Made by a program: the position numbers and the translations under genes
In this document: in pieces, positions 53,816 through 64,000 of the stretch
Numbering within the stretch: the first letter of the stretch is position 1
Layout: each line of letters begins with the position of its first letter
Origin: Ovis canadensis
Taxonomy: Eukaryota; Chordata; Mammalia; Artiodactyla; Bovidae
Reading direction: 5' to 3'
DNA length: 64,000 nt
NCBI RefSeq assembly: GCF_042477335.2
Contig: NC_091251.1
Span: forward strand, 27,172,501 to 27,236,500
Notes under the pieces: model-generated
Told to the model about the DNA's origin: nothing
Seen by the model: only the letters and a program-made list of their open reading frames with translations
Database searches by the model: none

Positions 53816-53820
53816 GTGTT
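53779..53820. repeat. TA then TG microsatellite
   Basis: (TA)n followed by (TG)n at the A-rich end of the CHR SINE. Confidence 0.93.
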
Positions 53821-53825
53821 TATTG

Positions 53826-54013
53826 AAACATACAGTTACCATATGACACAGAATACCACTTCTAAATATACCCAAGAGAAATGGAAACATATGTTCACAC
53901 AAAAAATTGTACATGAATGTTCATAGCAGCATTAGTCATAATGGCCCCTGAATGGAAACAACCCAAATGCTACCAACTGATAAGTGGAAAAACAAAATGT
54001 GGTATATCCATAC
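53826..54013 (+). mobile_element. Old L1 3' fragment
   Basis: CAGTTACCATATGACACAGA, TTCATAGCAGCATTAGTCAT and GTGGTATATCCATACTG, sense L1. Confidence 0.82.
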
Positions 54014-54014
54014 T

Positions 54015-54358
54015 GTGTAAGTCTGCTAGGGCTGCCAGACTGGGTGGCTTAAGCAACAGAAACGTATTTTCTCACAGTTCTGGAAGCTGAAGTCCCTGAT
54101 CAGTTTTGCTTTTGCCTGATCTCTCATGCTTTGTCTTTCCAGGGGGTGCTTTCTCCTGGTGTCCTCACAGGGCCCTTTCCCTGTTCATGTGCATCTCTTT
54201 TTCTTATAAGGACACCAGTCCTATTGGATTAGGGCCCTACCCTTATGACCTCATTTAACCTTAATTCCTCCTTAAAGGCCCAGTGTCCAAATAAGTTTCT
54301 TTGAGGGTTAGGGTGTCAGCATATGAATTTGGGAGGAACGCAATTTAGTCCATGATAA
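54015..54358 (-). mobile_element. MLT1-type LTR
   Basis: Plus strand runs GTAAGTCTGCTAGGGCTGCC, GAAGCTGAAGTCCCTGATC, GGACACCAGTCCTATTGGAT, ATGACCTCATTTAACCTTAA to GCAATTTAGTCCATGATAAT, an antisense solo LTR. Confidence 0.85.
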
Positions 54359-54365
54359 TACTGTT

Positions 54366-56570
54366 GCATGTTTGTTAATTTTCATTACTATATAGAAATT
54401 TTTTGTGAGAATGTGCTATGTTTTATTTACCTCCACTACTGTTAATGGACTCTTGGCTAGTTTCTAACTTGAGGTTATTATGAATAGTGTTTCTATGAGC
54501 ATTCTATGTCTTTTGGGTAAACATCAACATTTCTGTTCGATATACCTAAGAACTGCTAGGTTCATAAGTATTCTTATTTTCAGCTTTACTAGATACTGCC
54601 AAACATTTTCCCATAGATTAACTTACACTCTTACCAGCAGTTCTGTTTGTTTTACCTACAGCTTTGTCAACATTTGGTATTATTTGATTTTTTTCTTTTC
54701 TTTTTTTTTTCAGTCACTTCTGGAGGTAGTATGGAATATCTTATGATTTTAGTTTGTATTTCTGTCATTACTAATGAAGTTGAGGACCTTTTCTGAGTTT
54801 ATTGGCTGTTAGAATATAATTTATTGTGAAGTGCATGTTCATTTTGTCATTTTGTTATTGATTTGTAGGGATTTTAAATATATTTTGACCAAATGAATAC
54901 ATCCTTTGGTATTGAAAATATCTTCTTACACACTATAGCTTGCCATTTTACTCTCTTTCTACTAGCAAATACCTTTATTCTGAATATAGTTCAATTTATC
55001 ATTTTCTCTATGTAGTTAGCCTAGTATTTTGGTCCCATTTTAAAAGTCTTTGTATGCTACAAGGTTGTGAAGATGTTCTCTGATGTTTTCATCTAAAAGC
55101 TCTTTTGTTTTTTCTGAAATTCATATTTAGATCTGGAGTCTGTTGTGGTTATTTTTCATGTGTGATGTAAGATGGGGACCAACACTCTTTTTTTCCATTT
55201 GAGCATCCAGTTAGCACAAGACCAAATATTAAAAGTTTTCTTTCTCTAATGTACTACAGTGTTACTTTTGCTATAAATTAGGTGACTTAATAAGTATGAA
55301 TTGAATTCTGTTTATTGGTTTATTTGTCTTTGTTAGGATTGATATATTTTATCATTCTATTTCTATCTTCTATTAGCTTGAAAATTAAATACTTTTACTC
55401 TATTGGTGGTTACTTCAGTTATTATAAATGAAACTCTGGTTTATCAAAATCTAATATTACTAGGTAGTTTTACCTTCTTCCTAGATATTGTAAGGAATTT
55501 AAAATACTTTAACTCCATTTATCATCATTCCCAACTTATATATGATTTTTTTAAATGCATTTTAGTCCCATATATATTTCAAACCTCATAAGACATTATT
55601 ATTGTTTTTGACAATCAATAGTCAACTAGATTTATCTATAGACATGCTTATTTTGTTGTTCTTTATTTCTTCCTGTGTCTCTGTACTTCCATCTGATACC
55701 TTTTCCATCTGCCTAATGAACACCCTTTAATGTTTACTTTGAGTTGAATCTATGTGAATTCTCTTGGTTTTTATTTGTCTGAAAGTCTCTTTAAATTTCA
55801 TCTTCAATCTTGAAGAGTGTTCTTCTGGGTGTAGTATTTTAGTACTCTGATGGTATTACCACATTGTATTTTAGACTTCATTTTTTTGTTAAGATTTAAT
55901 GTCATAATTATTGCTTCTTTGAATGGAATCTGTTTATTCTCTCTTTTAAGATTTTCTTTGTGCTTGAGTGTATGATTTGTCTAGATGTGGTTTTCTTTTT
56001 TTGAATCCTCTTTGGGAGTTGGTAGGAAGTCTTATATCTGTGACTCGATATCTTTAATTAATTTGGAAAATTCTCAGCCATTATCTCTTCCAGTATTATT
56101 TCTGCCTCATTTCTCCCTGGTGGCTCAGATGGTAAAAAATCTGCCTGCAATACAGGAAGCCTGGGTTCATTCCCTGGATTGGGAAGACATCCTAGAGAAG
56201 GAAATGGCTACCCACTCCAGTATTTTTGCCTGGAGAATCTCATGGACAGAGGAGCCTGGCAGGCTACAGTGTATGGGGTCACACAGAGTCAGACATAAAT
56301 GAGTGACTCACACTGTTACACATGGAACTCCACTGTACATATATTAGGCCTTCTTAATGTATTGCTGCTTTCACTTCCACATTTTTTTACTTTTGACTCT
56401 TCGTGCAATCTGGATATTTCTTCTGTTTATTAAGTACATTAATTTTCTCCTTAGGTTTGTTTAATCCTACCATTAATTCCATACATTGAGTTTTTATGTG
56501 TCAATTATGGTATTTTTCATATCTAGAATTTCTACTTTGTCCTTTTCATGGTTTCTAGTTCTTTGATCAA
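54366..56570 (-). mobile_element. Old L1, about 2.2 kb antisense
   Basis: From the 3' end (TTTTATTTACCTCCACTACT, GTGTTTCTATGAGCATTCTA) through ORF2-like AT-rich sequence to ORF1-side words (CTCAGCCATTATCTCTTCCA at about 56075 and TCTAGAATTTCTACTTTGTC at 56520). Heavily decayed and internally deleted; parts may belong to more than one L1. Confidence 0.68.
56111..56311 (+). mobile_element. Bov-tA SINE inside L1
   Basis: Head TTTCTCCCTGGTGGCTCAGA, body, and a GAGTGACTCACA end, placed in the ORF1-side part of the antisense L1. Confidence 0.92.
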
Positions 56571-56984
56571 GTCTTGAGGGAATACAATGAGTTACTCAGT
56601 GCGTTGTCAAGCAGGTAGACTCTTGCCTTAAGACTGGCTTTGAAATCATTTGAGGAACTGGAAGATGGACAGTGCCCTATAGACCAGCAAAAAGCATCTT
56701 GGTTTATGAATGGAAGTTTCGAGATACTCTGATTGAAATGGGTAAAAATAAATCTGCTCAATGGTCCATATTGCATGTTGTTTGCCCCCACGTTTGAGCT
56801 TTTACTAACTTACGGGAAGTTGTCAATGGACCAACCTTATGGTTAGGCAGAAGGACAACAGAAAATGGGCCCAAGAAAGAGATGCCCATATGGGGCACAG
56901 CCCTATGGAAATCATCTTGGGAATTTGAAGGGTGCAATTAAAATAGGACATATTGATGACCATCTGTGGTTATTCACTTTTCCT
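56571..56984. other. Unassigned
   Basis: No element or exon recognised between the L1 and BovB. Confidence 0.35.
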
Positions 56985-57638
56985 ATCACTTCATGGGAAA
57001 TAGAAGGGGAAACAATGGAAACAGTGACAGATTTTTTGGGGTGGAGGGGCTCCAAAATCATTGCAGATGGTGACTACAGCCATGAAATTAAAACACACTT
57101 GCTCCTTGGAAGAAAAGCTATGACCAAGCTAGATAGCTTAATAAAAAGCAGAGACATTACTTTGCCAAGGAAGATCCGTCTAGACAAAGGTGTGGTTTTT
57201 CCAGTGGTCACGTATGGATGTGAGAGTTGGACTATAAAGAAAGCTGAGCCCCAAAGAATTTATGCTTTTGAACTGTGGTGTTGGAGAAGACTCTTGAGAG
57301 TCCTTTGGACTGCAAGGAGATCCAACCAGTCCATCCTAAAGGAAATCAGTCCTAAATATTCATTGGAAGGACTGATGCTGAAGCTGAAACTTCAATACTT
57401 TGGCCACCTGATTCGAAGAACTGACTCATTTGAAAAGACCCTGATGCTGGGAAAGATTGAGGGCAGGAGGAGAAGGGGATGACAGAGGATGAGATGGTTG
57501 GATGGCATCATCAACTCAATGGACATGAGTTTGAGTAAACTCCGGGAGTTGGTGATAGACAGGGAGGCCTGGTGTGCTGTAGACCATGGGGTCGCAAAGA
57601 GTCAGACATGACTGAGCAACTGAACTGAACTGAACTAA
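56985..57638 (+). mobile_element. BovB LINE 3' part
   Basis: Starts at CTATCACTTCATGGGAAATA and ends in GAACT repeats. One open frame of about 165 codons (56985-57482) covers the polyprotein C-terminal region before a stop at RRRRG. Confidence 0.93.
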
Positions 57639-57948
57639 TGACCATCTTATTTGTGCTCGGTAAATTTGACGGAGTGATGACACTTAGAGATGAATACTGT
57701 TGAAAGGAGATTTTATCACTTACATTTCCTGAGGGGAGGGGTCTTGTTATGCCATACAGGACCACTAGGAGAAGCCAGTGATTGATCAGGAGATAGAAAG
57801 GAGCAAAGGGAATATATAGGTCACAGCCTTTATTCCCTTGGGAAATGCAAGGGAAATGCAACATAAATAGCTTAGGATTGGCTAGTTTGAAAAGTTCCAA
57901 TAAGTTTTGGAGCATTGGGACTGTCTCTAGTAGTCTGGCACCTGAACC

Positions 57949-58230
57949 AGGCTACTTGGTCCATGGGATTTTCCAAGCAAGAATACTGGAGTGGGTTGCC
58001 ATTTCCTTCTCCAGGGGATCTTCCCAGTCCAGAGATCGAACCCAGGTCTCCCGCATTGTAGGCAGACCCTTTACCATCTGAGCCACTGCTGCTGCTGCTG
58101 CTAAGTCGCTTCAGTCGTGTCTGACTCTGTGCGACCCCATAGATGGCAGCCCACCAGGCTCCTTCGTCCCTGGGATTCTCCAGGCACACTGGAGTGGGTT
58201 GCCATTTCCTTTGAGCCACTAGGGAAGTCC
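57949..58230 (-). mobile_element. Bov-tA SINE inside LTR, split
   Basis: Antisense Bov-A part 57949-58078 (TTTCCAAGCAAGAATACTGG, GAGATCGAACCCAGGTCTCC) and antisense head 58221-58230 (AGGGAAGTCC) are separated by a BOV-A2. Confidence 0.92.
58088..58211 (-). mobile_element. Half BOV-A2 inside Bov-tA
   Basis: One antisense Bov-A unit with a (CTG)n start. TGAGCCACT at 58079-58087 and 58212-58220 is its target duplication. Confidence 0.94.
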
Positions 58231-58390
58231 AAGTGCTATAAAACTTCTCACCAAAACCTCATAGGTTGGGACACACCCTATTTTGAAAGGCAGGGGCTCA
58301 TTGCCTGGCAAAGCAATAAAGCTCTTCTTTTTTACTTTACCCAAAACTCTGTCTCTGAGATCTGATTTGGCACCAGTGTACAGAGGTCGA

Positions 58391-58779
58391 GTGCACTGCA
58401 ATCTCTAGTTATCTTGTTGGTAGCTAGAACAGTTCTTACTGGCATTTCATGCCTCAGAGGGTGCAAGAAGTATAAATCTAAATTCAGCCAGTATCTGCCT
58501 TCATGAAGCTCCCATATCCATTTATTTCATGGACCAAGGTGGCCACCTCAAGTGAGCATGCCAGGATATCTACTTGCTAGCTCCAGTGATGTTCTGATCA
58601 TGAAACTGTGTGTCCTTAGAGTCTATATTTGTCTGTTTGGCATCCATTAATGCAGAGCCAAACTAAGCTAAAGCTGTTTATATTTCCCTGGTGATCCAGA
58701 GTCCATACCCTACATCATCACCTCTTTATCTCACTCTCTCACATCAAATGAATATTTCCCCTGAAATATCCCAGCATCA
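58391..58779. other. Unassigned sequence between inverted LTR arms
   Basis: May be ERV-derived (further LTR or internal sequence) but I cannot place it; no viral protein motif seen. Confidence 0.4.
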
Positions 58780-59014
58780 GGTGCCAGACTACTAGCGAAG
58801 GGAAAGGCTACCCACTCCAGTATTCTGGCCTGGAGAATTCCATGGATTATATAGTCCATGGGCTCACAAAATGTTGGACACAACTGAGCGACTTCCACTT
58901 TCCACTATCTCCTGATCAACACTGGTGCTTCTCCTAGTGGCCCTGTGTGGCATAACAAGTCCCCTCCCCTCTGGAAATGTAAGTGATAAAATCTTTCAAC
59001 ACTATTCATCTCTA
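58780..59014 (-). mobile_element. ERV LTR fragment, antisense copy of 57660 LTR
   Basis: GGTGCCAGACTACTA at 58780-58794 and the arm 58905-59014 are the reverse complement of 57932-57946 and 57685-57796. The middle section of the LTR is missing and a Bov-A unit occupies the gap. Confidence 0.85.
58797..58904 (+). mobile_element. Bov-A unit inside LTR fragment
   Basis: GGCTACCCACTCCAGTATTC with a short deletion near ATTATATAG and a CTTCCACTTTCCAC end. Confidence 0.88.
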
Positions 59015-59124
59015 GTTCAAGGATGGGGTTGCTGACAAGATTAGGGTGTGTATGCAGGGCCTGCCTTCCTTGAATCTCATCTCAGGTGGTCTAATCTTGA
59101 TGAGCTTCTCTGACTCCTTTAATC

Positions 59125-59310
59125 TTGCTCAGGTGGTTTCTTGGCTGCTCCTTCCTTATTTTTGCATCTCTTCCCTTCCCCTACTGGCAACTGTTGGAAA
59201 CTGTCCTTTGGAATCCAGGGAAGATCGTGGAGGCTGGAGTCTGTTCCCTACAAACAAGCAGGGGACAGAGAATTCTGTGCCCAGGAACCCCACAGGGTCC
59301 TGCTCGGTTT
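59125..59310 (-). mobile_element. ERV LTR-like fragment
   Basis: CTACAAACAAGCAGGGGACA and CCACAGGGTCCTGCTCGGTT resemble CTACAAGCAAGAAATAGAGG and TTACAGGGTCTTGCTTGGTT of the LTR at 59500-60290. Confidence 0.55.
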
Positions 59311-59499
59311 CATATGGGGAAGATTCCTTGGAAGGAAGGCAAATGGGACTGATACTGGTAGCACTGGAAGTCTACAAATGGGTCCTAACAAGAACACTTA
59401 CTCTGGGCTGGGCTTTGATTACCCAGCTGTAGTTGCAAATACTCAAAGTACTGTAAAAGGACTGGAACAGACACGCTGTTATTGAATGCAAGTTCATGT

Positions 59500-60290
59500 G
59501 CCTGTGAATGTACAGTGAGACTAAGCAAACCAAAGTGTTAAGAGTTTGAAGCAGAGAAAGGTTTATTCCAGGGCCAACCAAGGAGAATGGGTGACTCTTG
59601 CTCAAAAATCCTGAATTCCCCAATGGTTTTGGGGGAGATGTTTTATAAGCAAAACTTGGTGTGAAGGCTGCAGGGTGAGTGTGACTTTCTTCTGATTGGT
59701 TGGTGATAAGGTAACAGGGTGATGCTCCAGGAATCTTGTGCTCAGCCTAAAGTTACTACCTTCCATCCGGGTGGGTGCCTTAGTTCCTGCAGAACTCAAA
59801 GATATTGTTATGTATATTTCTTGAGGAGGAACCAGGACCCTGCCCCTTCCTTGTCTTTGCATTCCCTCCCTTCCCTGATTAGCCTATCTGAACCTGCCCT
59901 CAGGAACTCTGGACTTCCCTGGTGGCTCAGAGGGTATAGCATCTGCCTACCATGCGGGAGACCCAGGTTCGATCCCTGGGTTGGGAAGATCCTCTGGAGA
60001 AGGAAATGGCAACCCACTCCAGTACTCTTGCCTGGAAAGTCTCTGGACCGAGGAGCGTTGTAGGCTACAGTCCACGGGGTCACAAAGAGTTGGACACGAC
60101 TGAGCGACTTCACTACTTAGGAACTCTGGGAAGCTAAATGAAGCAGATTTCCTACAAGCAAGAAATAGAGGACACAGAAAGGGTTTGTACCCGAGAGGAT
60201 TACAGGGTCTTGCTTGGTTTCAATAACAAGAGATGATGTTGTTTCTTAGCACAGTTATACCAGATACCTGAAAAGGTGACACCATGTATT
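59500..60290 (-). mobile_element. ERV LTR, antisense
   Basis: On the minus strand: CCTTATCACCAACCAATCAG (CCAAT box region), a TATA box (plus-strand TTTTATAAGC at 59641), then AATAAA about 80 bp later (plus-strand TTTATT at 59562-59567). That is the core promoter and polyadenylation layout of a retroviral LTR. A Bov-tA splits it. No viral genes are attached. Confidence 0.78.
59913..60118 (+). mobile_element. Bov-tA SINE inside LTR
   Basis: Head ACTTCCCTGGTGGCTCAGAG and a GACTTCACTACTT end. Exact 11-bp target duplication AGGAACTCTGG at 59902-59912 and 60119-60129. Confidence 0.96.
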
Positions 60291-60739
60291 TCTGGGACCA
60301 TTCCTGCTTTTGACAAGATCACATAGAAATCCGCAAGCCTGAGTGATCTTGCCCTGGGACACATTTTGCTCATATGCTAGGAGATTCTAGTAATGTGCTA
60401 GAATCTTTTTTACTCTTATTTTTCAGGTTACATCTACTACAGCGTAATAATGATGTTAAATTGGCATTGTTGGTAGGATTTTAATACTGATATTGATGGT
60501 CAAATATGTTGAGAAATTGAGTTAAAAGCCTCCCCACCCCCCACTGGCTTTTCCAAAGGCTAGGCATATTCATGTTGGAATATTGATGTGTATATTGTAT
60601 AAATGTTACACCAAATGTAGCTGCTCAGATAAGATTGATTGTTTTGTTATGTGGGAACTATGACCAGAGATAGGGTGGAGTGGGATGGGAGTGGAGGTGA
60701 GGGGATGGGGGGTGGTGGCCAGTGTTTATAAGAAAGAAT
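60291..60739. other. Unassigned
   Basis: No element or exon recognised; a G-rich run lies at 60690-60715. Confidence 0.35.
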
Positions 60740-61690
60740 TTATCTGGTCTTTGTTCAGAGTTCCTGGCACAGCGCTTCTAAAACCCTTGGAATTTCCCTA
60801 GAGATCAGAGTGTCTTTGTAATTCATGAGCTGTTGGATCACATCTGAGTTTATGCTAATAAGATGACTCAGGGTGAGCCTTTAGATAGCCTCAGGTTAGG
60901 GACTGGTTGAGCTTGTGATATTAGCCTGACCTCTCAACCTCCAGGGAGGGGATGGGGCATGGAGATTGAGTTCAGTCTTATGGCCAGTGATTTAATCAAG
61001 CTTGCCTATGTAATAACCAGCTTCCCAGGTGACTCAGTGGTAAAGAATCCACCTGCCAATACGGAAGATGCTGGTTCAACCCCTGGGTTGGGAAGATCCC
61101 CCGGAGGAGGAAATGGCAACCATTATTCTTGCTTGGGAAATGCCATGGACAGAGGAGCCTGGCGGGTACAGTCCATGGGTCTGCAAATGTCAGGACAAGA
61201 CTTAGCAACTAAGCAACAGAGCAACAAATGTAGTGACACCACAACAGAAACTGAGGCACTGAGCTCTGCGGAGCTTCCGGGTTGCCGAGCACATCTGTGT
61301 GCCAGGAGGCTGGTATCCCTGATTCCAGGGCAGAGGGCACAAAGCATCCTTTGGGGACTTCCCAAACCCTGCCTATGTCTCTCTCTTCATTTGGCTCCTC
61401 CTTTACAGTAAAACAGCAATAAGTGTTGTGCCGTTCTATGAATCATTCTAGTGAGACATTGAACCGAGGGAATCATGGGAACCTTCAAATTTATAGCCAG
61501 CTGGGTAGAAGTGCAGGTGGACTGGGGACTCCCCCAGGTGTGGCTGGCGTCTGAAGTGAGGACAGATTTTTTGGAGCTGGCCCTGCTCTGACACCTGTGG
61601 CGTTTGCTGCTAACTCCAGGTGGTCACCATCAGAACTGCATCTCTGGGTACCAGTTGGTGTCAGAGCAGATTCCAATTTTTATTCCATTC
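60740..61690 (+). mobile_element. Old LTR-type repeat, sense
   Basis: GAGTTTATGCTAATAAGATG, GATTTAATCAAGCTTGCCTA, GCGGAGCTTCCGGGTTGCC and ATTTATAGCCAGCTGGGTAG follow a mammalian-wide LTR family I know by sequence but cannot name safely. A Bov-tA sits at 61020-61228. Confidence 0.6.
61020..61228 (+). mobile_element. Bov-tA SINE
   Basis: Head GCTTCCCAGGTGACTCAGTG, a small deletion in the Bov-A unit (GCAACCATTATTCTTGC) and an AACAGAGCAACAAA tail. Confidence 0.92.
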
Positions 61691-61974
61691 CCCAAAGGCT
61701 GGCAAAGACTCTACTCAGCTTCTCAGCCCCTCAAATTCCTTTCCTGGACTCATCTGATGCCCACTGGGGCAAGGCGATGCCAAACCCTCAACTTACCACT
61801 CTCGGTTTTCTTTTTCTGAATTTTGATCCACTCCGTTTTCATCGTCTTGTTTAGATCTTCAGTCCTGCAATTAGAAGCTTTTCCTATTCTGTCAAGATTT
61901 TGTAATTTCTCAGTTTGGCCCGTGTAGCCAGTTTATCCATTAATGGAAACATAAATCCCTCTATTCATAGATTT

Positions 61975-62350
61975 GTTTTAAACTTGTGGTTACAAATACA
62001 TATTAACATGAAGTTTATAATTTAAACCATTTTGGAAGTGTACAAGTCAGTGGCCTTCAGTGCATTTTCAGCGTTGTTCAGTCATCACCACTTACCTGGT
62101 TCCAGGTTAGTTACCTAGTCTCAGCCGTCACCACTTCCCGATCCCACCTAGTTACGTTTTCATCACCTCAGAAGGAACTGCGTCCATCACCAGTCACTCT
62201 GCATCGGCTCTCCACCCACCTCCTGGCAACCATTCGTCTCTTTCTGTCTCTGTGGATGTGCCTGTTCTGGACACTTCACATGAATGGAATCGTACAACAT
62301 CAAGGCCTTTCGTGTCTGGCTTCTGTCGCTTAGCATGTTTTCAAGGTCAC
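61975..62350 (-). mobile_element. Old L1 3' UTR
   Basis: Plus-strand TAATTTAAACCATTTTGGAA, GTACAAGTCAGTGGCCTTCA, CTGGCAACCATTCGTCTCTT and GAATGGAATCGTACAACATC: an antisense L1M 3' end. Confidence 0.82.
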
Positions 62351-63335
62351 GGATTTTTTTTTTTTTACATGTGGTGTTTTCTTGTCTTCAGGATTTTCAG
62401 TAGTCACTGGTTTTGATTTCCTCTTTGACTCAGAAGGTATTTAGAGACTGTTTCCTAATTTTTATTCTATTTTTATTATTCATTGGTCACTTTTGGTGTA
62501 CTATAGACAGAAAATACGACTGATTCCATTTCTGGCTTTTTGTAAATCGTTTTGTTTATGGCCTATTGTACCATCAGCTTATACAAGTTTCATGAGCGCA
62601 TGAAAATAAGATATGGTCTCAATATTCAGGGTGTATATATATCTATATATATGCTCTATTTTCCTATTTAACCTGCTAGTTAGTGGTCTCTCATCAATTT
62701 TATTAAATATATTATTAAAAATCTCTAAATCTCAACTTATTTTTTTGTCTGTCTGATTCGTCAAGATCTGAGAGAGGTGAGGTAAAGCACCTTATTATAC
62801 TTTTATTTCTGTACTTATTTCAGTATCATAATCTGTAAATTAGTCCTTTTAATTGTTATATTTTTACTTTGGTTTTCAATGTTGTTATTTATTATAGCAC
62901 TCAGTGTAAATTCAGCCTGTTATTATTAGCAGAATTCTTGCCTACTTTTCGTTTGTATTCACATGCAATGTTTCTTCCCCCGTTCATATCAGCCTTCCTG
63001 GGCTTTTTTGTTTTAGGCATATCTCTCATTGATAACATATAGCTATCTTTCACTTTCTTTTAAAAACTCACGTCTTTACTAGTTTTACTCATCCCTGTAA
63101 CAGAAAGGTTTGATCTACATCTGTCCTATTTTGTGTTCTCTGCTTTTATGCTTCTGTGTGGTCTGTTTTTGTTTGTTGCTTTCTGGCCATTTGGAAGGTA
63201 TTCAGAACATTTTTAGCTCCACTGGTGGCTACCTCTATAATTTTAAATAATATGTTTAATCAGTATCTTTCAATTCTTTATCTTCAGAAGAGAAACAATA
63301 TCATCTACATTCTCCTAAGAAAAATAAGAACATTG
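62351..63335 (-). mobile_element. Old L1 ORF2 endonuclease region
   Basis: AT-rich antisense sequence with AGAAGGTATTTAGAGACTGT, GATATGGTCTCAATATTCAG and TAGCTATCTTTCACTTTC words in L1 order, much decayed. Confidence 0.6.
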
Positions 63336-63339
63336 GTGA

Positions 63340-63965
63340 TTTAAACAGTATTCCTTGCAGCTGCTTTGGAAAGTTGTATGGCAATTCTTCAAAAAAGTAA
63401 ACAAAGAATTACCATATGACCCAGCAATTTCACTTCTGAGTATAGAAGTGAAAGTAGAAACTCAGACATATGTTTGTACAACCATGTTCATAGCAGCATT
63501 ATTCACAATAACCCGAAAGCAGAAGCAGCCTCAGTGACCAACAGAGGCGTGGACATACACAGTGTGGGATTTGAATGTTATTCAACCTTAAAAATGAAGG
63601 GAATTCTGACACATGGTACAACATGGGTGAGCCTAGGAGATGTGCTTAGTGAATTAAGAACCCAGTCACAAAAGGCAAAACACTGTAGGATTCCTCATAC
63701 AAGATTCCTAAAGCAGTCAAGTACACAGAGACAGAAAGTAGGGCGGTAGTTGCCAGGGGCTGGAGGAAGAGGGATGGTGAGTTAGTATTTATTGGGTACA
63801 AAGTTTCAGCTGGGAAGATGAAAAAAAGTTCTTGAGATGGATGATGGTGATAGGTTGTACAACAATGTGGATGTACTTAATGCTGCAGAATTGTATACAT
63901 TATTAAACGGCTAAAATGGTAAATTTTATTTACGCATATTTTACCAAGATACACATAAACAAACA
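63340..63965 (+). mobile_element. L1 ORF2 end and 3' UTR
   Basis: GGAAAGTTGTATGGCAATTC, ATGACCCAGCAATTTCACTT, TTGCCAGGGGCTGGAGGAAG, GATGGTGATAGGTTGTACAA and TTACGCATATTTTACCAAG, then a CAAACAAACAAAC tail. Sense L1M 3' end. Confidence 0.9.
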
Positions 63966-64000
63966 AACAAACACCAATCTCTTTTCCTTTGATTCCTTCC

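Larger units (their letters stand above)
57660..58390 (+). mobile_element. Ruminant ERV LTR, sense
   Basis: An LTR-like sequence with a polyadenylation signal AATAAA at 58315-58320 followed by CCCAAAACTCTGTCTCTGAG and ACCAGTGTACAGAGG, the U3-R-U5 order of a bovine-type endogenous retroviral LTR. It is interrupted by a Bov-tA that itself holds a BOV-A2. No internal viral coding sequence is recognised next to it. The exact 5' end is uncertain. Confidence 0.72.

Noticed and set aside
57660..60290. Intact endogenous retrovirus
   Set aside because: Only LTR-like pieces are visible; no gag, pol or env motif was found between them.

Overview
This is ruminant nuclear DNA, almost certainly from a bovid. 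The window is packed with BovB (RTE-clade) LINE copies, Bov-tA SINEs, dimeric BOV-A2 SINEs with (AGC)n tails, and the older tRNA-derived CHR-type SINEs that ruminants share with whales and hippos. Underneath lie old mammalian repeats: L1M, L2, MIR, MLT1 LTRs and a MER20-like element. I cannot separate cattle, buffalo, sheep or goat from the sequence alone.

I found no protein-coding gene I can support. Every long open frame I could place belongs to a retrotransposon (BovB reverse transcriptase or endonuclease remnants), to a SINE read by chance, to GC-rich sequence, or to a ribosomal protein retrocopy. The window is either intergenic or inside large introns. Two host-derived sequences are recognisable: an antisense RPL10 processed pseudogene at about 9.4-9.8 kb and a 230-bp piece of 18S rRNA at 10.2-10.45 kb. 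A CpG-rich block at about 42.8-43.3 kb is the only plausible gene-promoter candidate.

Layout. 0-9 kb: SINEs, L2 and an L1 split by a SINE and an MLT1 LTR, then a 1.3-kb antisense BovB. 9-19 kb: the two host-derived pseudogenes, L1 tails, MIRs and most of the unassigned sequence. 19-30.3 kb: a long L1-dominated stretch in which one old sense L1 can be followed discontinuously from about 21.8 to 28.4 kb through ten later insertions. 30-40 kb: BovB copies, including a sense BovB inserted inside an antisense BovB. 40-48 kb: L2/MIR, the CpG block, an antisense L1 and one BovB. 48-57.6 kb: a BovB keeping a long reverse transcriptase frame, a BovB with its 5' half inverted (endonuclease domain and GC-rich 5' leader kept), and antisense L1. 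57.6-61.7 kb: solo or partial endogenous-retrovirus LTRs, two of them head-to-head. 61.7-64 kb: old L1 on both strands.

The parts do not work together as a pathway. The value of the window is its insertion history. Many elements keep target-site duplications, so the order of insertion can be read directly: for example MLT1 then BovB, L1 then BovB then an unknown 395-bp sequence, CHR SINE then BOV-A2, and Bov-tA then BOV-A2. Two BovB copies have the inverted-5'-end structure expected from twin priming. Element names come from memory of the families; exact subfamilies and ends need RepeatMasker.
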